From Nitrospirota bacterium (lineage in GTDB: Bacteria; Nitrospirota; Thermodesulfovibrionia; Thermodesulfovibrionales; UBA9159): a stretch of 32,693 bases of DNA. Made by a program: the position numbers and the translations under genes. Within the stretch, counting starts at the first letter, position 1. Each line of letters opens with the position of its first letter. Where the stretch lies: assembly GCA_023475105.1 (NCBI GenBank), contig JAMCWJ010000039.1, positions 1-32,693 of the forward strand, given 5' to 3'. Of this stretch, positions 1 through 8,565 are shown in pieces. The notes below the pieces were generated by a model. The model did not search any database and was not told the DNA's origin. It was given only the letters and a program-made list of their open reading frames with translations.

Positions 1-174
1 GAAAAAAGCCCACCTGAAAAAGGCCGGGCTGAATGCACGGATATGCGGATTTGCATAGACATACGCGCTGTCATCCCACTCGACGAAATCATTGTGAAGC
101 GCGTAAAGATAGACCCCGAAGGTAAGCACCGAGACTGCGCCGGCGAGATAAAAGCTAACGTTCTTTTTTTTCAT
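1..174 (-). CDS. TPR/GT-C type membrane protein, N-terminal part only (cut by window edge)
   Basis: Only the first 58 codons are inside the window. They read [14 protein letters not shown]... followed by a hydrophobic segment and the motif [10 protein letters not shown]. That motif, an acidic pair right after the first membrane helix, is the usual start of bacterial TPR-tailed GT-C glycosyltransferases related to animal TMTC proteins. The acidic pair is where the catalytic aspartate sits in this fold (family knowledge). The gene overlaps the end of the upstream glycosyltransferase by 20 bases, so the two are probably co-translated. The DNA coding for WDDS is nearly identical to that in the broken copy at 25253-25770, so they are close paralogs. 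The C-terminal TPR part cannot be seen here; assignment rests on the N-terminus and the paralogs in the window. Confidence 0.75.
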   Translation of the reverse strand, partial: MKKKNVSFYLAGAVSVLTFGVYLYALHNDFVEWDDSAYVYANPHIRAFSPAFFRWAFF

Positions 175-934
175 CCGCCTGAAGCGTTCTCCCCTCACGG
201 CTAAGTATCGCAAACCCTTTTACTCCGGCTCTTCGCAGCACATATTTCATTGTGGTGGCGACTACTCCGAATCCGTATTTCACGCTCCTTCTAAAGTTTA
301 TCGACGACGCTTCTTCGAAGTACCTTGTCGGACAACTCAGTTCCCCGACCCTGAAGCCGAAGTAGACGGCCTGGACGAGCATCTCACTGTCGAAAACGAA
401 ATCATCGGAGTTTTCCCCGAGCGGCAACGTCTCCAACACCTCGCGGGTAAAGGCCCGGAAACCCGTGTGATACTCGGAGAGCTTGACGCCGAGGGCCAGA
501 TTTTCGACAAAGGTGAGAAATCTATTCGCGACATACTTGTATAAAGGCATTCCTCCCTTCAGTGCGGCGCCTCCCAGTATGCGCGAGCCGAGCACGACAT
601 CATAATGCCCCGAGGCGATCATCGAGGCCATCGCGGTCACCAGTCTCGGAGAGTATTGATAGTCGGGATGAACCATCACGACAATATCAGCGCCGTGCCT
701 GAGCGCCTCACGATAGCATGTCTTCTGGTTTCCGCCATACCCCTTGTTCTCCGGGTGGATAATCGTGCGTATGCCCAAATCGCGCGCCACATATGTCGTT
801 TCGTCCCTCGAGGCGTCATCGACGAGGATCACCTCGTCTACGTAGTCGTGGGGAAGTTCTTCATAGGTCTTGCGAAGCGTCTTTTCCGCGTTATACGCAG
901 GCATGATCACGATAAGCTTCCTGCCGAGAATCAT
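155..934 (-). CDS. Glycosyltransferase family 2, polyprenyl-phosphate sugar synthase-like
   Basis: A 259-residue GT-A fold enzyme. It has the family 2 signature [10 protein letters not shown] at the N-terminus, VDDASRD near residues 38-44, HPDYQY near residue 89 in place of the DxD-type loop, and LGSRILGG afterwards. Together these place it near dolichol/undecaprenyl-phosphate mannose or glucose synthases, which transfer a nucleotide sugar to a lipid phosphate at the inner face of the membrane. It has no C-terminal membrane helices, unlike the related gene at 24275. I chose the ATG at 932-934 because GGAGG lies 5 bases upstream; the longer frame to 967 has no convincing ribosome binding site. 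Its 3' end overlaps the next TPR/GT-C gene, which fits a donor-maker/transferase pair. The substrate is unknown. Confidence 0.85.
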   Translation of the reverse strand: MILGRKLIVIMPAYNAEKTLRKTYEELPHDYVDEVILVDDASRDETTYVARDLGIRTIIHPENKGYGGNQKTCYREALRHGADIVVMVHPDYQYSPRLVTAMASMIASGHYDVVLGSRILGGAALKGGMPLYKYVANRFLTFVENLALGVKLSEYHTGFRAFTREVLETLPLGENSDDFVFDSEMLVQAVYFGFRVGELSCPTRYFEEASSINFRRSVKYGFGVVATTMKYVLRRAGVKGFAILSREGRTLQADEKKER

Positions 935-1081
935 ATACTCCTCCGCCGGTGTGCCTGTTGCGTGCATTTCAGGGGTCCGCTCCGGCCACGTATATTGTTA
1001 AACAAACGTACACGCAAGAGCAAGAGATACCCTGAATCCGCCATCAAGAAAACCGATACCTGCGTGAGGACGGCATTCTCC

Positions 1082-1118
1082 CTCATTCTCGCTCCGCTCC
1101 GAGGCGCCGGGCCGCCTC
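1082..1118 (+). repeat. Short dispersed motif with hairpin, copy 1
   Basis: The 24 bases at 1082-1105 match 22 of 24 bases at 4587-4610. In both copies the motif ends in GAGGC and is followed within a few bases by GCCTC, so both can fold into a small hairpin (here GAGGCG/CGCCTC, 1101-1106 with 1113-1118). Both sit between genes. It is probably a small dispersed intergenic repeat. A shared terminator remnant is the alternative. Confidence 0.5.
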
Positions 1119-1233
1119 ACCCGAAAGGCGATACGGCCCGGTGAAGCCGTTTGAACGCATCCTCACACAGAAGTCTACGGTGCATTTTGGATACGGGCGA
1201 ATGAATCTTCAGCCGCTCCATCCAGGGGAAAGA

Positions 1234-1255
1234 CCGGAGCGGGTTGCCGCTCCGG
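1234..1255 (-). terminator. Probable terminator of the 1268-2908 gene
   Basis: A perfect 9-base-pair inverted repeat, CCGGAGCGG / CCGCTCCGG with a 4-base loop, lies 12 bases after the stop codon of the minus-strand GT39-like gene. On the minus strand it is followed by TCTTTCCCC, only a weak T tract, so rho-independent termination is likely but not certain. Confidence 0.5.
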
Positions 1256-1267
1256 AGTCCCCCCGGC

Positions 1268-2908
1268 TCAGCTGTTTCTCTCAAAAAGAAGCACATATGA
1301 GGACGATTGAACCGGGTAATTCCTCGCGGCAGCATCCCACCGGTATATCGTGGTTTGGGGGGAAACGATGTCCGCCACTCCCACGAGGAGATAGTTTCTC
1401 CGGAGGTAATCGTCGGACCATTCGAAGATGAACTTCTCGGACTCGGGGCGTATCAGCCATGAGGTGAATATGGACACCAGGACAAGGAATTTCGGGTGGG
1501 AGGCCTCGATTTCACGCGCCATTTCCTTCTGCATCGTCAAGGCATACTCATGGTTTTCCATGAGGCTGTACGTATAGATATATCCCGTGGCGGAGGATCT
1601 CCCCGAGTAGAAGTATATCTGGGGTTCCGAGCCCAGGACCGCAATCCTGTCGGTCGCGCCGCTTCTTGATTTGATGAATTCTGCGATCGGCAGGGATTCG
1701 GGAAAAGGATTGGGTCCGTACACCGCTCTCGACAGCCTCGATGGAGCGTCGGTGAAGAGATATCCCTCCTGGACGATGCCCCCCGCAAGGGCGGCCGTCG
1801 TGAAGATCGCCAACCCGGCATAGTTCAATATCTCCGGTTTAAGAGAGGCAAAGCCCCGGGAACTCAGGAAATCGAAGAAAACCCCGACAAGAAGCGAGAC
1901 CGCGGGAAGGAGCGTCACGAAATAATGCTCCCGGAAATAGAAGCCCGGGCAGACCGAGAGAAATGACCACAGCACAAAGAGGAGAACGAACGGCCTGCTC
2001 ACCTTCAGCCGGCGATGAAAAAAAGTCGCGGCAAGGCCGAAGGCAGAGAGTATCCAGAGGAGAAGAAAGCCGTCTGTGACGGAAGGAAAATTCCGCCTGA
2101 AAGAGAAAAACGCCGCCGAAAGAGGAATCTGGGAGCCGTACCTGGATGCATACACGACCGTCCAGAACCAGAACCGCGAAAAGACACCGGAAGCATAAAG
2201 CCAGAGCAAGGTGATAAGAAGGGGCAGCGATGCCCCCAGAAAGAGCGCTCCGAGCTCCAGGAAAAAGGTTTTCGTCCAATGAGCGGGCCGGGAGGAGAGG
2301 CGGCGAGAGAGAAGGTACGATGCGCCGAAGAGCAGAAAAAAGATGCCCGGCTGCTTCATGATGAAGGAGGCGCCGAAGAGCGCGCCGGACAAGAAATACA
2401 GGCTGAGCTTCTCCTTTTCGACGGCGTGAAGCATTACCAGCGTCCCGGCGAGGGCAGGCAATACGACGAAATGAGTCGCATGGGCTGCAAATCCGAACAC
2501 GGAAGAGTTCAAAGAAAGGAGGGCGTAAGTTCCGGCCGCAAGGGCGGCGGGAACACTGTTCACTATTCTCCGGGCAAGGAGAAACGCCAGAAATATGGAC
2601 GCGCAATTCACGATCATGAACCCGAGGTGAATGCCCTTGACGGTCTGTCCGAAGACCGCCATCATAAGTGCGTACATCAGGTATGTGCCGGGGAATTTCA
2701 TATTGTATGCCCCGCTATAGGGCGGGATGCCCTGAAGAATAAGCTGGCCCATGTATGCGTATTCCCCTTCGTCGCGTTCGAGCGGGAATTCCAGGAGTCT
2801 CACACGCACAAAGACGACAAAGAGGATGATGATGGCCAGGAAAATCCAGGGCGTGACACAGCGGAGCGTTCTGTCCTCAGGGGTAAGGTCTTTTCTGCCG
2901 TCTCCCAA
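1268..2908 (-). CDS. Polytopic glycosyltransferase, family 39/ArnT-like (PMT_2)
   Basis: A 546-residue integral membrane protein with about ten or more hydrophobic segments through residue ~370 and a soluble C-terminal third. After the first helix comes LERDEGEYAYMGQLIL, the acidic RDE(G)EY motif typical of PMT_2/ArnT-type GT-C enzymes. These take a sugar from a polyprenyl-phosphate donor and transfer it on the periplasmic side (family knowledge). The start is TTG at 2906-2908 with GGAGGAG nine bases upstream; no better ATG is available without losing the first helix. It is divergent from the gene at 3035, with about 126 bases between them holding both promoters. The acceptor is unknown; lipid, polysaccharide and protein acceptors all occur in this family. 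Confidence 0.8.
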   Translation of the reverse strand: MGDGRKDLTPEDRTLRCVTPWIFLAIIILFVVFVRVRLLEFPLERDEGEYAYMGQLILQGIPPYSGAYNMKFPGTYLMYALMMAVFGQTVKGIHLGFMIVNCASIFLAFLLARRIVNSVPAALAAGTYALLSLNSSVFGFAAHATHFVVLPALAGTLVMLHAVEKEKLSLYFLSGALFGASFIMKQPGIFFLLFGASYLLSRRLSSRPAHWTKTFFLELGALFLGASLPLLITLLWLYASGVFSRFWFWTVVYASRYGSQIPLSAAFFSFRRNFPSVTDGFLLLWILSAFGLAATFFHRRLKVSRPFVLLFVLWSFLSVCPGFYFREHYFVTLLPAVSLLVGVFFDFLSSRGFASLKPEILNYAGLAIFTTAALAGGIVQEGYLFTDAPSRLSRAVYGPNPFPESLPIAEFIKSRSGATDRIAVLGSEPQIYFYSGRSSATGYIYTYSLMENHEYALTMQKEMAREIEASHPKFLVLVSIFTSWLIRPESEKFIFEWSDDYLRRNYLLVGVADIVSPQTTIYRWDAAARNYPVQSSSYVLLFERNS

Positions 2909-3034
2909 GTCCCGCTTCTCCTCCTTTGTCCGGCTATGCCTAAAATAACAAAAACATGTACCGGGAATCTACCGGCCGGCCTTCCCCCGGCCAAAGTCCT
3001 CCCCGCCGGCAGTCTTTTTATCAGGATACGGTGT

Positions 3035-4552
3035 ATGGTAACATCAACCGTGGAAAACCGCTGGTGCTCATATGCAATGGGGTTCCTGATCACGGTCGTC
3101 CTTGCAATGTCGTTTTTTCACCTAACGAATGTCATTCGGGATAATGACTTTTTCTGGCACCTGAAGAGCGGTCAATGGATATGGGAGAACAGAGCGTTTC
3201 CTGAACGAGACCCGTTCGCGTATACGACCTCGATGCTCGAGAGCGCGAGGGTGCACTTCGTTTCGACTTCCTACTGGCTCAGCCAGGTGTTCTTTTACCT
3301 TTTCTTTCTGGCGGGGGATATGCCCGGCGTCGTACTGTCGCGGTTTCTCATCGCGGGACTCCTTTGCTTCGTCATGGTGAAGCTTCAAAAAGGCGACAAA
3401 CTCCTGTATCTGTCGCTGCTCGTCATCTCTTTTGCCCTGATCCTGAAATCATATCCGTTCGAGCGGCCGCAGCTTTTCTCGTTTATTTTCTTCGGAGCGA
3501 TCCTCGCCCTTCTTGAAAGCACAAAGACCGAACGGGAAGGGAAAACCGCGTATTTCCTTTTGCCGCTCTGTATGCTTGTTTGGGCGAATATGCACGGCGG
3601 TTACGCGCTCGGCATCGTGATAATGCTCCTTTATGTTGCTATGGAGGGTCTGAAGTTCTCACATCCATCCCTCAGGCCCCTGAGCGGTGCGGCGTATCGG
3701 AGGCTGATACTCGTCTGTATCGCGGCGATCGTTGTCTCGTTTGTGAACCCCGGCACTTACCACGTCTTTTCGAAAGGCGTTCTGTTCCAGGCGGAGAGTG
3801 CGATATCCGATAATCTGGAATTTCAATCGACTATTCGGATTTTTGAGACGTACGGCGATCACGGCATACTCGTATACTGGTTCATCCTGGCCTGCACGGT
3901 CGCGGCGCTCCTCATCGACAGCAGGAGGACCGATATCACAAAGGTTGCCCTCATCGGTTGCATTGGATATTTCTCTTTTACGACCGTACGCTATGTGCCT
4001 TTTTTCCTTATCGCTGCCATTCCGATCATTGGAGAGTCTTTTTCCCGGTTACGATGCATGAGGGGCATCAGGATCGTTCTGTATTCATCGGCAGTGGCAC
4101 TAGCGATCTTCTTCGCTGCGCCCTACACCGGTCTTCAAGCGATCAAGACGGGGGAATGGGTGGATGACCGCAAATTTCCTGTCAGGGCGGCTGATTTCAT
4201 TGAGCAGAACGACTTCAAGGGCAACATGTACAACTTTTTCAATTGGGGAGGCTACCTGATATGGCGGCTCGCTCCGGGGAAAAAGGTCTTCATTGACGGG
4301 AGGACCCTTGACACCATGTTGTATGAACAGGCGATGTTTATCGACAAGGCGTTTGTCGATGGGCAGTCAGGTATGCCCGTATGGAAATATCTTCTCGATG
4401 AATACCATGTGAGCTATATTGTTATTCCTTGTTCGAGTCAGAGCCGGAGTTTTCCCCTCTGCCGGGTCCTCATGGGGGACAGAGACTGGGCCCTCGTTTT
4501 CCTTGACCGGGCCTCCGCCGTGTTCGTGAGGTTTTCGCCCCTGAGTTCCTGA
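3035..4552 (+). CDS. Polytopic membrane protein, GT-C-like, function unassigned
   Basis: A 505-residue protein with a short cytoplasmic start, a first membrane helix, then DNDFFWHLKSGQWI and ERDPFAYT. This D-x-D...FWHLxxGxWI pattern is common in uncharacterised bacterial membrane glycosyltransferase-like proteins. About ten further hydrophobic segments follow, then a soluble tail with FNWGGYLIWRL and FIDGRTLD. The open frame extends far upstream, but that part is antisense to the divergent gene and is not credible. The ATG at 3035 directly precedes the first helix, with only AGGA about eight bases upstream, so the start is moderately certain. Catalysis is not proven. It is probably a GT-C enzyme acting in the envelope, like its neighbours. 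Confidence 0.65.
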   Translation: MVTSTVENRWCSYAMGFLITVVLAMSFFHLTNVIRDNDFFWHLKSGQWIWENRAFPERDPFAYTTSMLESARVHFVSTSYWLSQVFFYLFFLAGDMPGVVLSRFLIAGLLCFVMVKLQKGDKLLYLSLLVISFALILKSYPFERPQLFSFIFFGAILALLESTKTEREGKTAYFLLPLCMLVWANMHGGYALGIVIMLLYVAMEGLKFSHPSLRPLSGAAYRRLILVCIAAIVVSFVNPGTYHVFSKGVLFQAESAISDNLEFQSTIRIFETYGDHGILVYWFILACTVAALLIDSRRTDITKVALIGCIGYFSFTTVRYVPFFLIAAIPIIGESFSRLRCMRGIRIVLYSSAVALAIFFAAPYTGLQAIKTGEWVDDRKFPVRAADFIEQNDFKGNMYNFFNWGGYLIWRLAPGKKVFIDGRTLDTMLYEQAMFIDKAFVDGQSGMPVWKYLLDEYHVSYIVIPCSSQSRSFPLCRVLMGDRDWALVFLDRASAVFVRFSPLSS

Positions 4553-4586
4553 ATTGGGTGTCGTTAGGCAGGACAGAGTCTCCGTG

Positions 4587-4610
4587 CTCATTCTCGCTTT
4601 GCTCCGAGGC
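4587..4610 (+). repeat. Short dispersed motif, copy 2
   Basis: Twenty-four bases matching 1082-1105 at 22 positions (CC changed to TT in the middle). Its last five bases, GAGGC, form the left arm of the terminator hairpin that follows. Confidence 0.5.
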
Positions 4611-4627
4611 TTTTGCCTCTTTATTAT
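4606..4627 (+). terminator. Terminator after the 3035-4552 gene
   Basis: GAGGC-TTTT-GCCTC (4606-4619) is a perfect 5-bp stem with a 4-base loop, directly followed by TTTATTAT. It lies 54 bases after the stop codon. The stem is short but the T-rich tail is good. Confidence 0.5.
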
Positions 4628-4826
4628 CCATAGATATATTGTCGGACTATCGGAAAAAAAGACCGCCCGGAGACTCCATCCCGCCCGGGTCCGGCCCGGA
4701 CGCACAGCCCAAAAACTCAGAAGAAGTATCCGGCTGGATGCGGTTTGCGGTTCCGGGGTTATTGAAAAAATGGTGGCGAACACCTTAAAATTTTGTAATC
4801 AATTTTCTTGAAGGAGGACGACTGTT

Positions 4827-6581
4827 TTGAGATCACTGAGAACTGTCTTGCTTGTTATCGGTCTGACTGTTTCGGCCGCTCTTCTTGCCGCCGGGGTGTC
4901 CGCCCAGGAATGGCATGTGCGCGGTCCCATGACATTTTTCAGCGTCGCCTTCGGCAACAATACTTTTGTCGCCGCAGGAGAAAACGGAACCCTGCTTGCG
5001 TCTTCCGACGGCAGGACATGGACTTTGGCGGCGTCGGGTTCGAAGGAGCTTCTTCGGGCGGTGACGCATGGGAAGGGGACCTTTGTCGCCGTAGGTGACC
5101 GGGGCGTCATACTGACCTCGCCTGACGGCGTGAAGTGGACGTCGGTATCTGCAGGGGTGGTCCGTTCGCTTCAGGGCGTTGCGTACGGGAAAGACCTTTT
5201 TGTGGCCGTGGGCGATGGGGGGATCATCCTGAAGTCGACGGACGGAAGCGCATGGAACGAGGTTCCTTCAGGTTTTTCCGAGACCCTGAGGAATGTGACG
5301 GCTGCAGATGGAAAATTCTTTGCCGTAGGCGACCACGGGACGATATTGACTTCAGAGGACGGAGAGCAGTGGCGGGCGAGTGTCACGGGTGTTTCCTTCA
5401 GCGTCAAGGGGGTGGCGTTCGGGAGGGGCGGTTTTGTTGCCGTCGGAGGAGCGAATTCTGTCCTGACCTCGCAGGACGGAGAACAATGGAGGTTGAAGAG
5501 GACGGGCTCTCCGGTCTGGATCAAGGGTGTTGCCTATGCCCTGGAGCGGTATATCGCGGTCGGCGACAGGGGCACGATACTCACATCGAAAGACGGCGCT
5601 GAATGGTCCCCGGTCCCTACGGGCTTGGCTGCTTCGCTCTATTCGGTGACCTATGGGAAAGGGGTGGTCGTTGTTGCGGGAGATGACAGTTTGCTTCTGG
5701 CCTCTGCCGATAGCGAAGAGTTTACGCCGGCGGTGTCGGGAACTTCCGATATCCTTCGCGGGGTGGTCTTCGGGGGCGGTCGTTTTGTTGCGGTCGGGGA
5801 CAAAGGCAGCGTCCTGAGTTCGCCTGACGGAGCAATCTGGCGATCCGGACTGTCGAAGACGGAAAGCAGACTTAACAACGTCGCATACGGCCGCAACGGC
5901 TACGTTGCGGTCGGGAACCGTGGCGCGATCCTGACCTCCTCTGACGGCTTGCAATGGGCGGAGAGGAAGTCGGTGGCAAAACTGGATCTGAAAGGAGTGT
6001 CCTACGGTCAGGCGGGCTACGTTGCGGTGGGAGACCGCGGCACGATCCTCACCTCCTCGGACGGTTTGCAGTGGGCGCAGGCGAATTCGGGGGCAGTAGT
6101 GAGTCTGAACGGGGTGTCTTACGGCCGCGGGGGCTACGTTGCGGTGGGGAACGGCGGAACGATTTTGACCTCCTCCGACGGTTTGCAGTGGACGAAAAAA
6201 GAGACCGGTATCAATCCTATGATCGGTCTGTGGGGACTTGCATACGGCAATAACGGGTATATCGCCGTTGGCGACGGAGGAACGGTCTTGTCCTCCGCCG
6301 ACGGACAAACATGGAAGGCCGTCCCCCCCATCACCGGCAATGATCTCAGAGGCATAACGTATTGCCTCGACCGTTATGTAATGACCGGGGTCCTGGATAC
6401 GCCGGAAAAGTCCCTGCGATCTCATCGGAGGGTGTATGTGTCGCCCGATGGACAGCAGTGGTCGGCTCTGAACATGGAGACGCCTCTGCCTTTGTGGGGT
6501 GTGGCATGCGGGGGTAACAGGACGCTCGTTGCCGTCGGCAATAAGATTATGCAGTCGGAACCGCTGCCCGAGGCAAAATGA
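4827..6581 (+). CDS. Exported protein of about 14 propeller-type repeats
   Basis: A 584-residue protein. It starts with a signal peptide (basic MRSLR, hydrophobic core, cleavage expected after VSA in AAGVSAQEW). The rest is about 14 repeats of about 39 residues with consensus LxGVxYGxxxYVAVGDxGTILTSxDGxxW. The TSxDGxxW part is like BNR/Asp-box and YCF48-type beta-propeller blades. Fourteen repeats would fit two seven-bladed propellers (inference). Repeats 9-11 are almost identical in protein and DNA, a sign of recent duplication; repeat 13 has a longer insert. The start is TTG at 4827 with AAGGAGG nine bases upstream. The protein is probably periplasmic or surface-exposed; no catalytic residues are evident. 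It has its own promoter region and convergent neighbours, so it is likely a single-gene unit. Confidence 0.8.
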   Translation: MRSLRTVLLVIGLTVSAALLAAGVSAQEWHVRGPMTFFSVAFGNNTFVAAGENGTLLASSDGRTWTLAASGSKELLRAVTHGKGTFVAVGDRGVILTSPDGVKWTSVSAGVVRSLQGVAYGKDLFVAVGDGGIILKSTDGSAWNEVPSGFSETLRNVTAADGKFFAVGDHGTILTSEDGEQWRASVTGVSFSVKGVAFGRGGFVAVGGANSVLTSQDGEQWRLKRTGSPVWIKGVAYALERYIAVGDRGTILTSKDGAEWSPVPTGLAASLYSVTYGKGVVVVAGDDSLLLASADSEEFTPAVSGTSDILRGVVFGGGRFVAVGDKGSVLSSPDGAIWRSGLSKTESRLNNVAYGRNGYVAVGNRGAILTSSDGLQWAERKSVAKLDLKGVSYGQAGYVAVGDRGTILTSSDGLQWAQANSGAVVSLNGVSYGRGGYVAVGNGGTILTSSDGLQWTKKETGINPMIGLWGLAYGNNGYIAVGDGGTVLSSADGQTWKAVPPITGNDLRGITYCLDRYVMTGVLDTPEKSLRSHRRVYVSPDGQQWSALNMETPLPLWGVACGGNRTLVAVGNKIMQSEPLPEAK

Positions 6582-6593
6582 TACGTGAGAAAA

Positions 6594-6642
6594 TCGGGGT
6601 CTTCGGCCACCTGAACGCCTCCTGTGCGGCGTGATGCCCCGA
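6594..6642 (-). terminator. Inverted repeat between convergent genes
   Basis: TCGGGG (6594-6599) pairs with CCCCGA (6637-6642), and ACGCC (6615-6619) pairs with GGCGT (6628-6632) inside it. The structure begins directly after the stop of the minus-strand TPR gene and, read on the minus strand, ends in ATTTTC. It probably terminates that gene, and perhaps also the propeller gene from the other side. Confidence 0.4.
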
Positions 6643-6643
6643 A

Positions 6644-8533
6644 TTACCAGGCAAATCTGAAGAGGTCCCGGTCCGATGCCGGTCTCTCTTCAAATGTTCC
6701 GCTGAGGTCCCCGTTCCGCATTCCTGCGCCGGATGGCGATTTCGGAAATTCGAGGGCCCGGGCGAGGTTGCGGCGGTAATCGGCCTGTGCCGGGTCCAGG
6801 GCGACGGCAATCCTGAACGCTTCCTCCGCCTTGCCGGTTTCCCCGTTTTGCGCATACGCGATCCCCAGAAGGTTGTAATTCGGCGCCGCAGGCTTCAATG
6901 CGACCGCGATGCGAAACTCCTGCACAGCCTCTCCCCGGAATCCCGCTCCGGCGTATGCCCGTCCCAGGTCCGTATGGACTTCGGGGATGTTCGGATTGAG
7001 CGTCAGCGCCATCCTGTACTGCTGTACTGCCTCGAACAGACGGCCCTTGCCTGCAAGGGCAAGGCCGAGATGATGGTAAATAACATAGAGCATAGGCTCC
7101 ATTGTCCTCGCAGCCTGGAACTGCTCGACGGCCTCATCGTACAGACCTTTCGCCAATAAGGCGTTCCCGTATTCCAGGCGGGGCACAACACTGTCGGGTG
7201 ACTTCTTCACCGTGTCCGAGAAAAGAGAATAGTCATCCTTCCACACGCGGTTTCTGCTTATCGTCCCAAACGAATAGAGGCCTGCAAGGAGGGTAAAAAC
7301 CACGGCAATGGTTACGGCAGCGCAGGGACGGTGCGCCTTTATCCGGCAAAGGAGAAAGGCCAGGAGCATCGCAAATCCGAACGAGGGGAGGTAGAGATAT
7401 CTGTCCGCAAAAGGCTTCCCGATAATCCCTTTGATGTAAAGTGCGGGGGCCAGAGGGACCGCGATAAACACGAGGCAAAAAAACACCGCTCTGTTTTTCC
7501 TGAGCGCAGCGAGCATAAGACCGGCAAAGGCCGTCGTAACGCAGAGAGACAGTAGCCCTCCCTTTGAAAGGAGGGATGTCAGCGGATCAAAGACCGGCCA
7601 GAAATTCAGGTTTAGGGGAAGAAGCAGTTTGTGGAGATATCTGCTGAAAAGCGGAAAGACATTGATCATGAGCTGAAAGGTGCTCAGCGTCGCAAGTCGC
7701 TTCAGGGGAGTGAAGGCGCCGAGGACAGAGAATCTGACGATAAGGTAGCCGCATATGACAAGGATATAAGGGACATGCCTCTTCACGAAATCGAATATGC
7801 GGAGCTGCCCTTTCCTGAAGGCATAGTCATACGTGATCAGGATGACGGGCAACGTCAGGGCCGGCTCCTTGGACAGAACCGCGAGGGAAAAGAACAATAG
7901 GGAAAACAGATACTGCCGACGGTAACTTCCGGCAGAAAGCACATAGAGGTAAAAAGAGAACAAGAAGAAAAAGGCGAACGACACATCGGACAACCCGGCG
8001 ATCCAGGTTACCGCTTCGGTATGGATGGGGTTGACCGCGAATAACAGACCTGCGATGAACGGGGGAGAAAGAAAAGTAGGCACTGAGAAGTAAGCACTAA
8101 ACACTGAGCGGTAAGTACTTTGCTGCACTCTGCTTACTGCATACTGTTTACTTTCTTCCCCCGACAGCCTTGCTGTGAGAAAGAACACCAGCACCGAATT
8201 CGCTACGTGAAACAGGATGTTTACGAGGTGGTATCCCCACGCTTCAAGCCCGAAGAGGTGATACTCGAGCATATAGAGGAGATTCAGCATCGGTCTGTAG
8301 TAGTTTGATGTCGGAGGCGCTCCTTCGAAGGTCCAGGCGCTCCTGCGGAATAGTTCCGGGATGTTCTTCGCATCCCGTATCAGGTAATTCTTCAGGACCT
8401 GGGAGTGGTCGTCATAAATGAACCCGTTGCCGAGGGCATTGAAATAAACGGCAAAGGAGACAACGGCGACAATAACGACGGGGAGAAGGAGGAAGGCCGG
8501 ATCACCATTCCGGGAGTTCTGCGCGAATCTCAT
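6644..8533 (-). CDS. TPR-tailed GT-C membrane protein (TMTC-like), paralog 1
   Basis: A 629-residue protein. The membrane part (residues ~15-430) starts with NGFIYDDHSQVLKN, carrying the acidic pair expected at a GT-C active site. It continues with NYYRPM, GYHLVNILFH, HTEAVTW and ADRYLYLPSFGF, motifs shared with animal TMTC O-mannosyltransferases and their bacterial relatives. The C-terminal ~200 residues hold about four to five TPR units (for example YGNALLAKGLYDEAVEQF). It probably transfers a sugar from a polyprenyl-phosphate donor, with the TPRs contacting the substrate (inference). Residues encoded by 8071-8155 are an in-frame repeat insertion, described separately. It lies 32 bases after its paralog at 8566, so the two likely form one unit. 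There is no clear ribosome binding site at the ATG. Confidence 0.8.
   Translation of the reverse strand: MRFAQNSRNGDPAFLLLPVVIVAVVSFAVYFNALGNGFIYDDHSQVLKNYLIRDAKNIPELFRRSAWTFEGAPPTSNYYRPMLNLLYMLEYHLFGLEAWGYHLVNILFHVANSVLVFFLTARLSGEESKQYAVSRVQQSTYRSVFSAYFSVPTFLSPPFIAGLLFAVNPIHTEAVTWIAGLSDVSFAFFFLFSFYLYVLSAGSYRRQYLFSLLFFSLAVLSKEPALTLPVILITYDYAFRKGQLRIFDFVKRHVPYILVICGYLIVRFSVLGAFTPLKRLATLSTFQLMINVFPLFSRYLHKLLLPLNLNFWPVFDPLTSLLSKGGLLSLCVTTAFAGLMLAALRKNRAVFFCLVFIAVPLAPALYIKGIIGKPFADRYLYLPSFGFAMLLAFLLCRIKAHRPCAAVTIAVVFTLLAGLYSFGTISRNRVWKDDYSLFSDTVKKSPDSVVPRLEYGNALLAKGLYDEAVEQFQAARTMEPMLYVIYHHLGLALAGKGRLFEAVQQYRMALTLNPNIPEVHTDLGRAYAGAGFRGEAVQEFRIAVALKPAAPNYNLLGIAYAQNGETGKAEEAFRIAVALDPAQADYRRNLARALEFPKSPSGAGMRNGDLSGTFEERPASDRDLFRFAW
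8071..8155 (-). repeat. In-frame AGTAAGC-type palindromic element, copy 1
   Basis: About 85 bases inside the TPR/GT-C gene. On the coding strand it starts GAAAGTAAACAGTATGCAG and ends GTGCCTACTTTTC. The left arm is made of heptamers such as CAGTAAG, and the right arm of their complements, giving an imperfect hairpin. It is read as SKQYAVSRVQQ ... FSAYFSVPTFLS. Related elements lie at the homologous place in three other genes in this window. Confidence 0.75.
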
Positions 8534-8565
8534 GACTGCTCACACAATGGCGTCATTAGAACCTG

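Larger units (their letters stand above)
935..1267. other. Intergenic region, 333 bases, with a repeat and hairpins
   Basis: No credible gene is seen here. Short open frames on both strands lack ribosome binding sites and recognisable sequence. The stretch holds a copy of a short dispersed motif (1082-1118) and a strong GC hairpin (1234-1255) just after the stop of the minus-strand membrane protein. It must also contain the promoter of the glycosyltransferase starting at 934, but I could not pick a convincing -35/-10 pair. Confidence 0.6.

Noticed and set aside
2015-3034. Long upstream extension of the membrane protein frame at 3035
   Set aside because: It is antisense to the GT39-like gene and rich in Arg/Glu/Lys with no membrane segments; the domain starts at 3035.
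2909-3034. TTGTCC and TAAAAT as a promoter pair
   Set aside because: Only nine bases separate them, far from the usual 16-18.
5880-6200. Regular DNA repeats resembling an array
   Set aside because: They are coding repeats of the propeller protein in frame, without constant repeats and unique spacers, so not CRISPR.
5352-6425. 357-codon minus-strand open frame
   Set aside because: It is the antisense shadow of the propeller repeats; its own repeats (RHRNVA-like) simply mirror them and no ribosome binding site is present.
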